From DATFMH01 sp035267045 (lineage in GTDB: Bacteria; Bacteroidota; Rhodothermia; Balneolales; DATFMH01), in contig DATFMH010000200.1 in NCBI GenBank assembly GCA_035267045.1, positions 1 to 53,536 on the forward strand: a stretch of 53,536 nt of DNA. Reading direction: 5' to 3'. Below the pieces are notes generated by a model. It did no database searches, was not told the origin of the DNA, and was given only the letters and a program-made list of their open reading frames with translations. The position numbers were made by a program, and so were the translations under genes. How positions within the stretch are numbered: position 1 is the first letter of the stretch; each line of letters begins with the position of its first letter. Shown here in pieces: positions 1 through 9,860 of the stretch.

Positions 1-5
1 ATATG

Positions 6-37
6 CTGTCCAACTATATTTCTGTCCAACTATATTT
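6..37. repeat. Perfect 16-bp tandem direct repeat
   Basis: The unit CTGTCCAACTATATTT occurs twice head to tail (6-21 and 22-37) with no mismatch. It lies in non-coding, decayed sequence at the window edge, and more copies could lie to the left. Possibly replication slippage; no function can be assigned. Confidence 0.85.
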
Positions 38-132
38 AAGGTGAAATTGCTTATGATTTCCCCCGGTCGGATTACAAAATATATATGACGAATTCGATTA
101 TCTATCAATGGTAACTTGTTTTAGGTACCAGT

Positions 133-985
133 GTGATCTTATATGTTATATCACCAATATCCCATTCTATTGAAGGTTTTTTTAAAGGTAAATCGGGAAC
201 AAAAAAAGAGCCTGGATTCTGGATGCCTACTTCCAGTCTTGTTATATCCTGGATATTTGCCAAATCAATTACAACCGCCGCAAATCTTGGCAGAGATTTT
301 GGAATAGTGGGCGGTTTAGCTTATGCCAGTTATTACGGATCTTTTTTGACAATAGGCTGGATCATTTTCAGAAGGAGGAAAAAAGGAGGATAACTAATAT
401 TCATAACTTTCTTCAATCTAAATAGGGCAGAGATGCCGTCATTATGTTTTCATTGGTTATAGGATTCAGGTTATTTAATAAGGTATGGTCTTAATTTGTG
501 CTTATTTCGGTTCGCGTGGTAGTTTGTGTAATACCATGGCAATCATAGTGTTTACCGGTCTGACATTAGCTTATTCCCTAAAAGGTGGATTCGAAGTTCC
601 TTGATAACCGATATTATTCAAATGGGAGCTTTTGCCATACTTTTATTCATAGTCCTTAAAATCATTATCCCGTCTGCAGTAAATATTACCCTTTTTGTTC
701 ATGATGGAATTTGGTCTGTGTCCACAGGCTTGAATTTATGTTTTGTAGCATTGATACAGATATTCAGTTATCCATTTCATGATCCGGTGTTAACCGCCCG
801 GTGATTCATCAGTAATAAGAAAACAACCTTATGGAGTTTTTTGCGGCAACCATCATCGGATTTAAAAGTATTATTCTCTTTAGTTTTGTTGGAATCTATG
901 CCCAAAAAGCCGGTTTAACGGGTAATCATGCAACTTTTGCCGTCTCACACAGTTTCGGTACGGGGCTAATGCTGACTATAAGAAA
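133..985 (+). pseudogene. Decayed sodium:solute symporter (SSS family) gene
   Basis: No single frame is open, but successive fragments in different frames read like one SSS permease. The first (about 133-390) holds membrane segments with WMPTSSLVISWIFAKSIT and GIVGGLAYASYYGSFLTIGW. The next (about 445-600) has FSLVIGFRLFN and VFTGLTLAYSLKGGF. Then ITDIIQMGAFAILLFIVLK and YPFHDPVL (about 601-800), and finally a segment after another frame change with FVGIYAQKAGLTGNHATF (about 835-950). The order matches the transmembrane core of the family; N- and C-terminal parts are missing. At least three frame changes and internal stops make a functional product implausible. The family call rests on motif resemblance, so the exact substrate class is unknown. 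Confidence 0.7.
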
Positions 986-1275
986 GTTAAATACTGGTTG
1001 AATGCCGGTGTCATCTGTATGCCTAAAAAGAGTATGGTATATGATTATGTATGGGGTAAACGAAAATATAATCCGCGTAGAGTACCATTCTTTCGAATAC
1101 GACTACATGAATGCTTATCAAAAAATGGAAAAAAAGGAATCTTTCCGAAGAATACGCTGGCACTTTAATAACCGGAATATGGGATAATTGTGAGATTCTT
1201 CCTGATCAGGAAACTGCGATGCAAGGTATTAAAATTACCCTGGAACCGATAATCATAAATAAAACAAGACAATAA
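986..1275 (+). other. Unrecognised coding remnants between symporter pseudogene and ATPase
   Basis: Several short stretches look protein-like but change frame, for example one containing KYWLNAGVICMPKKSMVYDY (about 980-1040) and one ending in EYAGTLITGIWDNCEILPD (about 1147-1205), which stops at 1275. I do not recognise a family. They may be the decayed 3' part of the symporter locus or of a second gene. From 1276 to 1461 I see only AT-rich sequence that probably carries the promoter of the following ATPase gene, with a loose inverted repeat TTGCTTA/TAAGCAA at 1379-1408. Confidence 0.35.
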
Positions 1276-1461
1276 GAATCTGATCTAAATTAAAATTTTT
1301 AAAAGATGATTTATGACCTAAGATACCGGGCAATAATATTTGATTCTAACCTGTTGTCATTAATAGAAATAAAATAAATTGCTTATATATATTATAAGTG
1401 CTAAGCAAAGGTATTATAGCGCTTTGAATATTATTTAAAGAATAATTTTAAAGGATGAATA

Positions 1462-3987
1462 ATGGAAGATTCGGATACCCAAACCGTGAATTCAGATAGT
1501 GATAATGAGGGTGGTAACGAACGAACCGAATTGGAAAGCATAGCCATTGAAGATCTTCAAAAAAAATTAGATGCGACTTCCGGGGGCTTAACGTCTGATG
1601 AAGCTCAAAAACGGCTGGAAAAATATGGACCCAATCAGCTTGAAGAACAAAAGACAAGTACCTTACAGAAATTTTTGTCATACTTTTGGGGACCAATACC
1701 ATGGATGATTGAAGTAGCAGCCATTTTATCTGCTATTCTTAAACATTGGCCGGATCTGATAATCATTTTTATATTATTGTTATTCAATGCCCTTGTGGGT
1801 TTTCTTCAGGAGAACCAGGCGGCAAATGCTATTGATGAGCTAAAGAAACAGCTGGCACTTAAAGCTCGTGCTTTGCGTGACGGTGAGTGGGATCAAATAG
1901 AAGCCGCTGATTTGGTCCCGGGCGATATCATACGATTACGTCTCGGAGATGTCGTACCGGCGGATGTAAAACTTGTCGATGGAGATTATATAAGCGTTGA
2001 CCAATCCGCTTTAACTGGAGAATCGTTACCCGTCAATAAAAAAGAGGGAGGAGTAGCCTATTCCGGGTCGGTTGTTAAACAGGGTGAGATGTTGGCCATG
2101 GTTTCCATGACCGGAACGGATACATTCTTTGGTAAAACAGCGCAACTAGTTTCCGGTAAGCAACAGCCTTCCCATTTTCAAAAGGCTGTACTTAATATTG
2201 GTGATTACCTTATACAAATAAGTTTGGTTCTCGTCGTAATTTTGATCATTGTTCAATTATTCCGTGGTGCCAGCTTTCTGCATCTGATGCAGTTTGCATT
2301 GATTTTGACCGTTGCTTCCATTCCTGTTGCTATGCCGGCAGTACTTTCTGTTACGATGGCGGTCGGGGCGAAGTCTTTGTCAAAAATGAAGGCCATTGTC
2401 TCCCGACTGGAATCGGTTGAAGAGATGGCCGGTATGGATATTCTTTGTTCGGATAAAACGGGAACACTGACTCAGAATAAATTGACGATAGATGAGCCGG
2501 CTTTTTTTGCAACCTCTGATAAAAATGAAATTATTTTAGCGGGTGCGTTGGCTTCAAAAGCTGAAAATCAGGATGTCATTGATAATGCTGTAATAAAAGG
2601 GCTGGATGATCAGTCTCTTTTAAAAAAATATAATCAGAAAAAATTTATACCCTTCGATCCTGTACGTAAACGTACAGAAGCAGAAATAACAGGACCGGAC
2701 AGTGAATCATTCAAGGTTAGTAAAGGGGCGCCCCAGGTAATACTTGATTTATGTCATCCCGATAAACAGATGAGGGAAGAGGTAAATAAAAAGGTAAATA
2801 TGTTTGCCCACAAAGGTTACCGGACACTGGGTGTTGCGAGATGTAATGACGGCGGGAAGTGGCAGTTTCTCGGTCTTTTACCAATGTTTGATCCGCCGAG
2901 AGAAGATTCCGCTGATACTATTGAACGGGCAGAAGATCATGGAATTGATGTTAAGATGATCACCGGCGATAATCTTGCGATAGCCAAAGAAACGTCCCAG
3001 CAATTGCATTTGGGTACGAATATTGAAGTTTCCGAACATATATTCGATGGCGATGGCAAAAGGAAGTCGAATGAAATCGAAATAGAGAAACTGGATGGGT
3101 TTGCCCAGGTGTTCCCTGAACACAAATATAATATTGTCAAAACCTTTCAGAATGAAGGCCATATAGTTGGAATGACAGGTGACGGGGTTAATGATGCACC
3201 TGCTTTAAAACAGGCGGATGTTGGTATCGCTGTTAGTGGAGCTACGGATGCCGCAAGATCCGCAGCAGACCTTGTACTTACCGCACCCGGATTATCGGTC
3301 ATTATTAAAGCTGTCGAGGAAGCGCGTCGGATATTTGAGCGCATGAACAGTTATGCCATTTATCGCATCGTAGAGACGATCCGGATCATGTTTTTCATGG
3401 TTTTAGCCATGATTGCTTTTAATTTTTACCCTATAACAGCCATAATGATCATACTTCTGGCCTTGTTAAATGATTTACCGATCATGGCGATAGCCAATGA
3501 CCGGACCTGGCTTGATCCCAACCCGGTACGATGGGATATGAGACGTGTGTTAACCGTTTCTACTGTATTAGGCGCTATTGGGGTTATTGAGACATTTGGC
3601 TTGTTATTCATTGTTAAAGAAGTATTTCATCTAAGTGATCCCCTGATACAATCTTTGATATTCTACAAACTGGTCGTAGCAGGTCACTTAACGCTTATTG
3701 TCGCCCGTACCAAGAAACCATTTTATACAAAACCTTATCCATCAAAATTATTGTCAGTGGCAATAATATCTACCCCGGTCATAGCTGCATTATTAGTTGG
3801 AATGGGGATATTTGTCACTGCTATACCATGGTCGTACATTGGATATGTAACCCTGTATTGCATTGTTTGGCTGTTCATTGAAGACTGGGCTAAACTTTGG
3901 GTTTACAGGCATATAACATTGACCCATAAGCATCACTTGCGGTTTCTTGGGATGGTAAGCCAAACATTTCATTCTCATACCAGATAA
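1462..3987 (+). CDS. P-type (P3A-like) plasma-membrane H+-ATPase
   Basis: A proton-pumping P-type ATPase of the inner membrane that would use ATP to export H+. The 841 residues match the compact P3A size. Visible in order: an N-terminal cation-ATPase domain (about 25-90), membrane helices M1-M2, the actuator motif ALTGESLPV near residue 180, M3-M4 with PVAMPAV, the phosphorylation loop DKTGTLT with catalytic Asp331, the nucleotide-binding motif KGAPQVIL, the hinge TGDN and GDGVNDAP (first Asp at 574), then a C-terminal helix bundle. The PVAMPAV core and short C terminus favour H+ over Ca2+ or K+ pumps, which is inference from family resemblance. The ATG follows AAAGGA at good spacing. Upstream lies only pseudogene debris, so it is probably transcribed alone. 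These pumps are typical of fungi and plants but also occur in scattered archaea and bacteria. Confidence 0.88.
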   Translation: MEDSDTQTVNSDSDNEGGNERTELESIAIEDLQKKLDATSGGLTSDEAQKRLEKYGPNQLEEQKTSTLQKFLSYFWGPIPWMIEVAAILSAILKHWPDLIIIFILLLFNALVGFLQENQAANAIDELKKQLALKARALRDGEWDQIEAADLVPGDIIRLRLGDVVPADVKLVDGDYISVDQSALTGESLPVNKKEGGVAYSGSVVKQGEMLAMVSMTGTDTFFGKTAQLVSGKQQPSHFQKAVLNIGDYLIQISLVLVVILIIVQLFRGASFLHLMQFALILTVASIPVAMPAVLSVTMAVGAKSLSKMKAIVSRLESVEEMAGMDILCSDKTGTLTQNKLTIDEPAFFATSDKNEIILAGALASKAENQDVIDNAVIKGLDDQSLLKKYNQKKFIPFDPVRKRTEAEITGPDSESFKVSKGAPQVILDLCHPDKQMREEVNKKVNMFAHKGYRTLGVARCNDGGKWQFLGLLPMFDPPREDSADTIERAEDHGIDVKMITGDNLAIAKETSQQLHLGTNIEVSEHIFDGDGKRKSNEIEIEKLDGFAQVFPEHKYNIVKTFQNEGHIVGMTGDGVNDAPALKQADVGIAVSGATDAARSAADLVLTAPGLSVIIKAVEEARRIFERMNSYAIYRIVETIRIMFFMVLAMIAFNFYPITAIMIILLALLNDLPIMAIANDRTWLDPNPVRWDMRRVLTVSTVLGAIGVIETFGLLFIVKEVFHLSDPLIQSLIFYKLVVAGHLTLIVARTKKPFYTKPYPSKLLSVAIISTPVIAALLVGMGIFVTAIPWSYIGYVTLYCIVWLFIEDWAKLWVYRHITLTHKHHLRFLGMVSQTFHSHTR

Positions 3988-4219
3988 CCGAACAGGTATC
4001 TGTATGATTTATTTGTATGACATATGATATCATACCGATAGTTTTCAAAATTCTGAATCCGGTTCAGGATGATATCGATGAGTGGTTATTTCAGGGGTTA
4101 CTATTTTTAAATTGGGTGACCTGTTATTAATGATTAACTTTATTTCAATCATTTTCCGTTTATTTTTACCTCTTAATAATACTTTTCATATTACAGTAAC
4201 CCGTTAATCTTAACTATTT

Positions 4220-5242
4220 GTGAAAATTTACGAAGATTATCCTCTCAAAAATCTTAATACATTAGGAGTCAATGCCAAAGCGTCATTATTGGCTGAAATT
4301 ACTAATGAAGAACAGTTAATTGAGATAATTTGTGACAACTCATATAATAATATGAATAAGATGGTATTGGGAGGGGGAAGTAATGTTCTTTTCGTAGATG
4401 ATTTTCAGGGGTTAATACTGAAAATGGATATCAAGGATATATCCGTAATAAAGAAGGATAATGAGAATGTCTGGGTAAAAGCAGGTGCAGGTGTGTTATG
4501 GCATGATCTTGTAATTTATTGTGTACAACACAACTATGCCGGCGTTGAAAATTTATCCTTTATACCAGGTACGGTTGGAGCAGCACCACTGCAAAATATA
4601 GGTGCTTACGGTGTTGAAATAAAAGATGTGTTCGATTCTCTTGAAGCTATCGATCTTAAGACAGGGGAAAAAAAGTTATTTAGGAAGGAAGATTGCAAAT
4701 TTGGCTATAGAGACAGTGTGTTTAAACATGAACTGAAAGGCCGATATGTTATAACGTCTGTTGTTTTACGATTAAATAAAAAGCCGGTATTTAATCTTTC
4801 ATATGGTACACTACAGTCAACCCTTGAGGAGATGGGATATGACAATAACAACATCACCATTAAAGCTGTGAGTGATGCCGTCATAAAAATACGTAAATCA
4901 AAATTACCGGATCCTGACAAGATAGGAAACGCCGGAAGTTTCTTTAAAAATCCCGAAATACTGAAATCCCGATTTGAGAAACTGAAACTGAAATATAAGA
5001 GTATACCGGGCTACCCGGTTGACACTCATAAAATGAAAGTTCCGGCCGGTTGGTTAATCCAGCAATGCGGGTGGAAAGGGAAAGCGGTTGGAAATACGGG
5101 TACATATAAAAATCAGGCCCTTGTATTAGTTAATCATGGCGGTGCGAGTGGCCGGGAGATATTCAATTTGTCATCGGAAATCCGAAAATCGGTAAAAGAT
5201 AAATTTGATATAACCCTCGAAAGGGAAGTAAATGTAGTGTGA
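4220..5242 (+). CDS. murB: UDP-N-acetylenolpyruvoylglucosamine reductase (MurB)
   Basis: Cytoplasmic FAD enzyme that reduces UDP-GlcNAc-enolpyruvate to UDP-MurNAc with NADPH, the second committed step of peptidoglycan synthesis. The 340-residue length and the motifs fit the long E. coli type. The FAD-binding part has VLGGGSNVLF (about 48-57) and SFIPGTVGAAPLQNIGAYG (about 113-131). The segment KFGYRDSVFK carries the substrate-loop tyrosine region. GNAGSFFKNP holds the proton-donor serine (Ser240), and the C terminus LEREV carries the conserved active-site glutamate. The start is a GTG at 4220, because the family begins with exactly this short lead before NLNTLG and no ATG fits. The gene stands alone, away from any mur/dcw cluster, with 232 bp separating it from the ATPase gene. 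Confidence 0.93.
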   Translation: MKIYEDYPLKNLNTLGVNAKASLLAEITNEEQLIEIICDNSYNNMNKMVLGGGSNVLFVDDFQGLILKMDIKDISVIKKDNENVWVKAGAGVLWHDLVIYCVQHNYAGVENLSFIPGTVGAAPLQNIGAYGVEIKDVFDSLEAIDLKTGEKKLFRKEDCKFGYRDSVFKHELKGRYVITSVVLRLNKKPVFNLSYGTLQSTLEEMGYDNNNITIKAVSDAVIKIRKSKLPDPDKIGNAGSFFKNPEILKSRFEKLKLKYKSIPGYPVDTHKMKVPAGWLIQQCGWKGKAVGNTGTYKNQALVLVNHGGASGREIFNLSSEIRKSVKDKFDITLEREVNVV

Positions 5243-5276
5243 TCCTAAGATTTTAAATTGTTTTTAATGTTCACGT

Positions 5277-6011
5277 TCACTTAGTCGTTTCAGCTGGTTT
5301 TATATTATTAGCAAGTAACTTATTCAACGCTTTCCTGACCATATCAGCCAACTTGGGAGATTGTTCAATCTCAAGACGACGGATGCTACCTATATTATTT
5401 TCGTCAATTATGATTTGTTTATCCGCATTAACATAAGCCTGATTTTTCCAAATGGTATTACCCCCGGAGTCAACCATTTCTATCGCCATGGTCATTTTGG
5501 GGCGGTAATTTATCTGATAATCATCTGGTGACGTATAATTTCTCTGAAAATCATCGGTTGAGAGATATATGGTAATTTTTAATGCGGCATCGGCCTGTTT
5601 ATTGAAAGGTTTGACTTTGTCACTTTTAGGATATCCATATTCGTCATACTCAGTTTTACCCTTTAAAGAGTTTATGGGTAACAAATTCCAATTATACTTT
5701 TTTAGGGCATTTTTAAATAGGGTATATGTTGTATCGAGTTCCTGCTTTACAAAATTATTTTGCCTTTTATTAAATGCGCGATGAACATCATTTAAATCGG
5801 CACTGTTAGGCTCTTCGGTCCTTAATGAAAGAAGTAATGAAGCATAATCTCCACTGTAAAATTGATCCCTGTCAAAATTGTTAAGATGAACTCTCAGGGA
5901 TGAAAGGACAACATTCTTCGTCGTCTTATTTTGGATCAGGCTAATTTTTGAAGAACAACTAACCAATAAAAAAAGTAGAAGCAAGGGTAATAAATACGAC
6001 CGTTTCTTCAT
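5277..6011 (-). CDS. Hypothetical lipoprotein
   Basis: Function not recognised. The 244 residues begin with a lipoprotein signal: basic MKKR, a leucine-rich core and the lipobox LVSC, giving a predicted lipidated Cys19 and a periplasm-facing, membrane-anchored protein. The mature part is mixed alpha/beta with many charged residues. A central segment with alternating polar and hydrophobic positions (LKITIYLSTDDFQ, MTMAIEMVDSGGNTIW) resembles the strand-rich middle of CsgG/DUF4136-like periplasmic domains, but the similarity is too weak to name. It converges with murB and lies downstream of the DinB-like gene, 182 bp away, in the same orientation. It is likely a real gene because of the clean signal peptide and uniform codon use. 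Confidence 0.75.
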   Translation of the reverse strand: MKKRSYLLPLLLLFLLVSCSSKISLIQNKTTKNVVLSSLRVHLNNFDRDQFYSGDYASLLLSLRTEEPNSADLNDVHRAFNKRQNNFVKQELDTTYTLFKNALKKYNWNLLPINSLKGKTEYDEYGYPKSDKVKPFNKQADAALKITIYLSTDDFQRNYTSPDDYQINYRPKMTMAIEMVDSGGNTIWKNQAYVNADKQIIIDENNIGSIRRLEIEQSPKLADMVRKALNKLLANNIKPAETTK

Positions 6012-6193
6012 GATAATAGCGCCTTTTTCTTTAATGATTGTTTATGTAATTAACGGCGCTAATTAGAGAATTGTTGAGTTGCTAATAAAAAAAGCTACTA
6101 ACTCAATATTATTTAATTATATGCTATTAAAGTATTTAATTAAAGGAAATTGAGCAAAAAGTAATACGAGTATTGATTATTAACCTGAAAGAT

Positions 6194-6664
6194 CTACCAG
6201 GCATTAAGTAATTTCCTTATCAAGATTATTTGCCCGATGTGATAGGAATTATGATCGATAATTAAGCAGGCTTCCCTAAATAGATTTTGTCCATTTCCAT
6301 GTTCAAAAGGAGCGAAAAGTTCATTTTCCTGATCAGCAACCATATCAATCATGTCTTGTTTATCACTGAGTAATGCAGTCTTTGTTTCTTCCCATGTTTT
6401 TTCGTTTTCAGGAGCCTCGGTATCCGGCCAATATCCTTCTGGCCAGCCAGGCGATTGATAATCAGGGTTACGGCAGAATTCGACGATGTCCCATTGTGAG
6501 ATTCTCAAGTGATAAGCAAGCTGCCAGATGGTATATGGAACATTATCAGGTTTTTTTCCACACATATTCACTGACAAACCATCAAGCGCTTTATCGATTT
6601 CCACATGCGCATTTCCACCTTTTAGCATGTTAATCAAATACTTACGTACGTTATAATCTTCCAT
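6194..6664 (-). CDS. DinB-like four-helix-bundle metalloprotein
   Basis: A 156-residue protein of the DinB/YfiT superfamily, small cytoplasmic four-helix bundles that usually bind a divalent metal through three histidines. The triad is visible: His52 in WQLAYHLRISQWD, and His138 and His142 in IDHNSYHIGQI near the C terminus. The aromatic PGWPEGYWP segment is common in the Bacteroidota branch. Some relatives are thiol transferases using bacillithiol or mycothiol, but many have no known reaction, so the substrate is left open. It sits 71 bp from the end of the large surface-protein gene in the same orientation and probably has nothing functional in common with it. Confidence 0.85.
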   Translation of the reverse strand: MEDYNVRKYLINMLKGGNAHVEIDKALDGLSVNMCGKKPDNVPYTIWQLAYHLRISQWDIVEFCRNPDYQSPGWPEGYWPDTEAPENEKTWEETKTALLSDKQDMIDMVADQENELFAPFEHGNGQNLFREACLIIDHNSYHIGQIILIRKLLNAW

Positions 6665-6735
6665 GAAAGATCCTTTAAATTCAAGTTGTTTTAGTACGTA
6701 AACAGCTTGATGAAGAATGGCGTTCAGAGACGAAA

Positions 6736-9579
6736 TTACTTAACGAGTATCATCTTACGGGTATCAACATATTTTTTGTTCCCATTATCGCCCACAGCAA
6801 CAATTTGATAAATATATACACCGCTGGCCTGACCTGCAGCATTCCATTCCACATCATATCTGCCCGGTTGTTGATGTTTATGAACCAGTTCCGTCACTTT
6901 CCTGCCTAACATATCATAAATGGATAAAATAACATTAGAAGTAATCGGAACCTGGTAATGTATGGTTGTTGTCGGATTAAAGGGATTCGGATAATTTGGA
7001 GACATTTTGAAGGCATTGGGTGCACCCGGAACTTTAGGTGCAATGAAATCCTTGGCAAGCATGCAAACAGTGGTATCATGACCGTCGGTAGCGGAAACGG
7101 ACCAATCATAAAGGGCATTGGGTTTTAAAGCATTTTTATTGGTAAATATATATTGATTGTTCTTTATATGGGTAACCGTTGTATCATAATTATCTCCTTT
7201 AATATGAAGAATATAGGAGACGGGATCATGCTCTTTATCAATGGCTTTTTCCCAGGAAAAAGTAATGGCCATTGTATCAATATTCACGTATGTGTCTGCC
7301 GTGAATAGAGCAAAAACATCCGGGGGATCATTAACAGGCGTTACATTTAGATTGAAAGTATATTTGGATGTCGAATCACCGTCACTGCAATATAATGTAA
7401 TATTCGTATGTCCGGATAAATCGTTTGTTGGAGAGATACTCAATACTCGTTTATGTCCCTTGGCTGATATATGAATGGCGTCTTTTTGTACAAGCATTTC
7501 ATTGGAGGACGAAGCCCATGTTTTCAGCTTCGATATATCTGTATCAATATCTTTTACCTGGAATTTAATTTTAGCAGTTACATCTTCCTTCGTTTCCTGA
7601 GCCATAATTGGAACAATAACCGGTGCATCATCTACCGGTTTTACAGTTAATTTGAATTTGTCGACTTTATGTGCCTCTCCATCACTCACAATAACGGTGA
7701 CGATGCTGCTTCCATATTGATTGGGTGCCGGGGTCATTGTGATCGTTCGATCTTTTCCCAAACCGTCTATAACAATATTACTGTCCGGTAGCAATTTAAT
7801 ATTAGTTGAGTTGCCGCTTACTTCAAGATAGGTTGGAGGTGTTTCGGCATCGTTGATAGTAAAAGGAATGCTTTGTGTAGGTGTATCTTCTAATGTGGCA
7901 GCATCCGATATTTTAGTTATTGTTGGCGGATCATTAACCGGGTTTATGGTGATATCGAAATATTGTTTATTGATCCTCCCCCCGGAACCATCAGAAATAT
8001 TAAATTTAAATTGATCATTCGTTGTCTCACTTCCATCGTGAATATATCGTATTCGTCCCTTATCGATATCCTTTTGAGTGAACCATTCATCTTTTTTTAT
8101 ACGGGTCGTATCTATATAAATAGAGCCGTGCTCAGGTAGTTCTGTCACCTTGAATCTCAGTTGCCCGGGAGTATTATCAACATCGGTAACGAACAGATTC
8201 TTTTTACTAAATATCTTGCCGCTTCCTTCATCTAATTTAATACCATCGTTTGTCACTACAACGGGGAAATCATTAACGGGATGAACCGTTAGTTTAATTT
8301 TCCGTGTTGATACATTTACCCCGTCACTTACATGTAAATAAATATCGGCGATACCGGATGAATCATGATTAGAACGGATGAACAACCAACGGTTATTTTG
8401 GGATCCACCAATCACAATATTACTGTCAGCTACAAGTGCGGTATCAGATGTTGTTGCTAACAAACTTAAAAAACGGGGTGGAGTCTCCGGATCAGAGATT
8501 TGAAAATGAAGCGTATCCGTTGGTATATCTTCATTCGTCTGAAGATCAGTAATACCTGTTATTTCCGGGGACTCATTAATATTACGAATATGAATTGTAA
8601 TAGGTTGTTCCACATAAAGGCCTTTATTATCTGTGGATCGGATGGTGATGGTTAACGTGGAGTCGGCTTCATAATTCAAACGGCTGGAATCAGCAACAAC
8701 TAACGAATTGCCAAATAACGCAAATGCACCACCGGCATTATTGAGAAGATCATAATCGTGTGTATCAGAAGAATCTTCATCTACGGAACTGAGTGTACCG
8801 ATGAATGTGCCAACTGGTAAATTTTCTTTAATAACCGTATTCGTCAATTTTACAGCGGTTGGAGCATCATTTTGATTTAGTACTTTTATGGAAAAAGATT
8901 TATTGTAAGCAGCTCCTTTTTTATCTGTAGCTCTTATTACAAGATGTAAATATGGTGTTTTTTCATAGTCGATATGTGCACTGTCGGAAACAACAAGACT
9001 ATTATTATGTATAGCAAAATCATGATTTACATCTTTATGAATCGAAAAAGATAAAACATCGGAGCTGTCCGGATCAGTTCCCTTTATATTTGCAATGAAT
9101 GTTCCCGGTGAGCTGTTTTCTGCAACTGTTGAATTTGAAAGAGAGATATCGTTTGGAGGGTCATTGGCATTTAGTATATGTATGGCAAAGGTTTTTTCAT
9201 AAGACTCCCCATTAAGACTGATAGCCCTGACAGTAACGTTGTACGTTTTTTGGGTCTCATAGTCAATTAATGAGGTATTATGAACAAGTAACAGGCTGTC
9301 ATTTAGTGCGAATCGGCCACCGGCGTTATCAGTGAGGATAAAGTGAAGTTCAGAAGAATTATTTGCAGATTCATCATAATGGAATGTACCTATAACGGTA
9401 CCATTCGGTACATTCTCATGAACTTTATTATTGCTCAGGTTCAAAAAATGGTAACTATGAACAGACGGAGCAATATTAGTAATCGGCGTAGCCGTTGATT
9501 TTTGTCCGTAAACAGAGCTACCTAAGAACGTTAGTAGTGTAAAAAATGTAATTATAATGGGGTGAAATGGGGCCCTCAT
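6736..9579 (-). CDS. Large secreted cadherin/CSPG-repeat protein with type IX-style C-terminal sorting domain
   Basis: A 947-residue extracellular protein. After a signal peptide (about 1-25, ending VYG-Q) come three cadherin-like repeats (about 45-340). Each opens with a form of ENxPxGTFIG and ends with LxVxxxNDAP; calcium-type motifs such as DPDSSD and DEDSSD are present. They are followed by Ig-like modules starting NEDIPT and LEDTPT (about 345-435 and 550-740), split by one CSPG/FRAS1-type module with ELPEHGSI, IRYIHDGS and FKFNISDGSGG (about 440-545). A fibronectin III-like module with YDWSVSATDGHD (about 755-845) precedes the C-terminal FlgD-like domain with PNYPNPFNPTTTIHY and GVYIYQIVA. 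That tail is the sorting signal of type IX secretion cargo or its relatives in this phylum group. A role in adhesion or matrix is inference. The divergent promoter region is shared with fetA. Confidence 0.85.
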   Translation of the reverse strand: MRAPFHPIIITFFTLLTFLGSSVYGQKSTATPITNIAPSVHSYHFLNLSNNKVHENVPNGTVIGTFHYDESANNSSELHFILTDNAGGRFALNDSLLLVHNTSLIDYETQKTYNVTVRAISLNGESYEKTFAIHILNANDPPNDISLSNSTVAENSSPGTFIANIKGTDPDSSDVLSFSIHKDVNHDFAIHNNSLVVSDSAHIDYEKTPYLHLVIRATDKKGAAYNKSFSIKVLNQNDAPTAVKLTNTVIKENLPVGTFIGTLSSVDEDSSDTHDYDLLNNAGGAFALFGNSLVVADSSRLNYEADSTLTITIRSTDNKGLYVEQPITIHIRNINESPEITGITDLQTNEDIPTDTLHFQISDPETPPRFLSLLATTSDTALVADSNIVIGGSQNNRWLFIRSNHDSSGIADIYLHVSDGVNVSTRKIKLTVHPVNDFPVVVTNDGIKLDEGSGKIFSKKNLFVTDVDNTPGQLRFKVTELPEHGSIYIDTTRIKKDEWFTQKDIDKGRIRYIHDGSETTNDQFKFNISDGSGGRINKQYFDITINPVNDPPTITKISDAATLEDTPTQSIPFTINDAETPPTYLEVSGNSTNIKLLPDSNIVIDGLGKDRTITMTPAPNQYGSSIVTVIVSDGEAHKVDKFKLTVKPVDDAPVIVPIMAQETKEDVTAKIKFQVKDIDTDISKLKTWASSSNEMLVQKDAIHISAKGHKRVLSISPTNDLSGHTNITLYCSDGDSTSKYTFNLNVTPVNDPPDVFALFTADTYVNIDTMAITFSWEKAIDKEHDPVSYILHIKGDNYDTTVTHIKNNQYIFTNKNALKPNALYDWSVSATDGHDTTVCMLAKDFIAPKVPGAPNAFKMSPNYPNPFNPTTTIHYQVPITSNVILSIYDMLGRKVTELVHKHQQPGRYDVEWNAAGQASGVYIYQIVAVGDNGNKKYVDTRKMILVK

Positions 9580-9860
9580 TGAACAATCGGATGATAATGG
9601 TGGATTAGAACTTGATAAGAAAATATATATAATAAATTAACAATTCTATAAAAAGTAGCAGAAGGTTTTGCCAAGCCTTCCGGTAATGAATTATCAGGGT
9701 GAAATTAGTGATAATACTATTCAATAATTTGATTGGTATTCATATGCCGGATGCAGAAATATCACAGGCTTTTCTAAACAATTGATTAACGGAATGGTTA
9801 TCCTATATTATTGTGCTGTAATATGATAAATAATAACTATCAGAATTATTTTATTATTGA

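Noticed and set aside
1..1461. Intact genes at the left end
   Set aside because: All open stretches are short, change frame and match pieces of one symporter or nothing.
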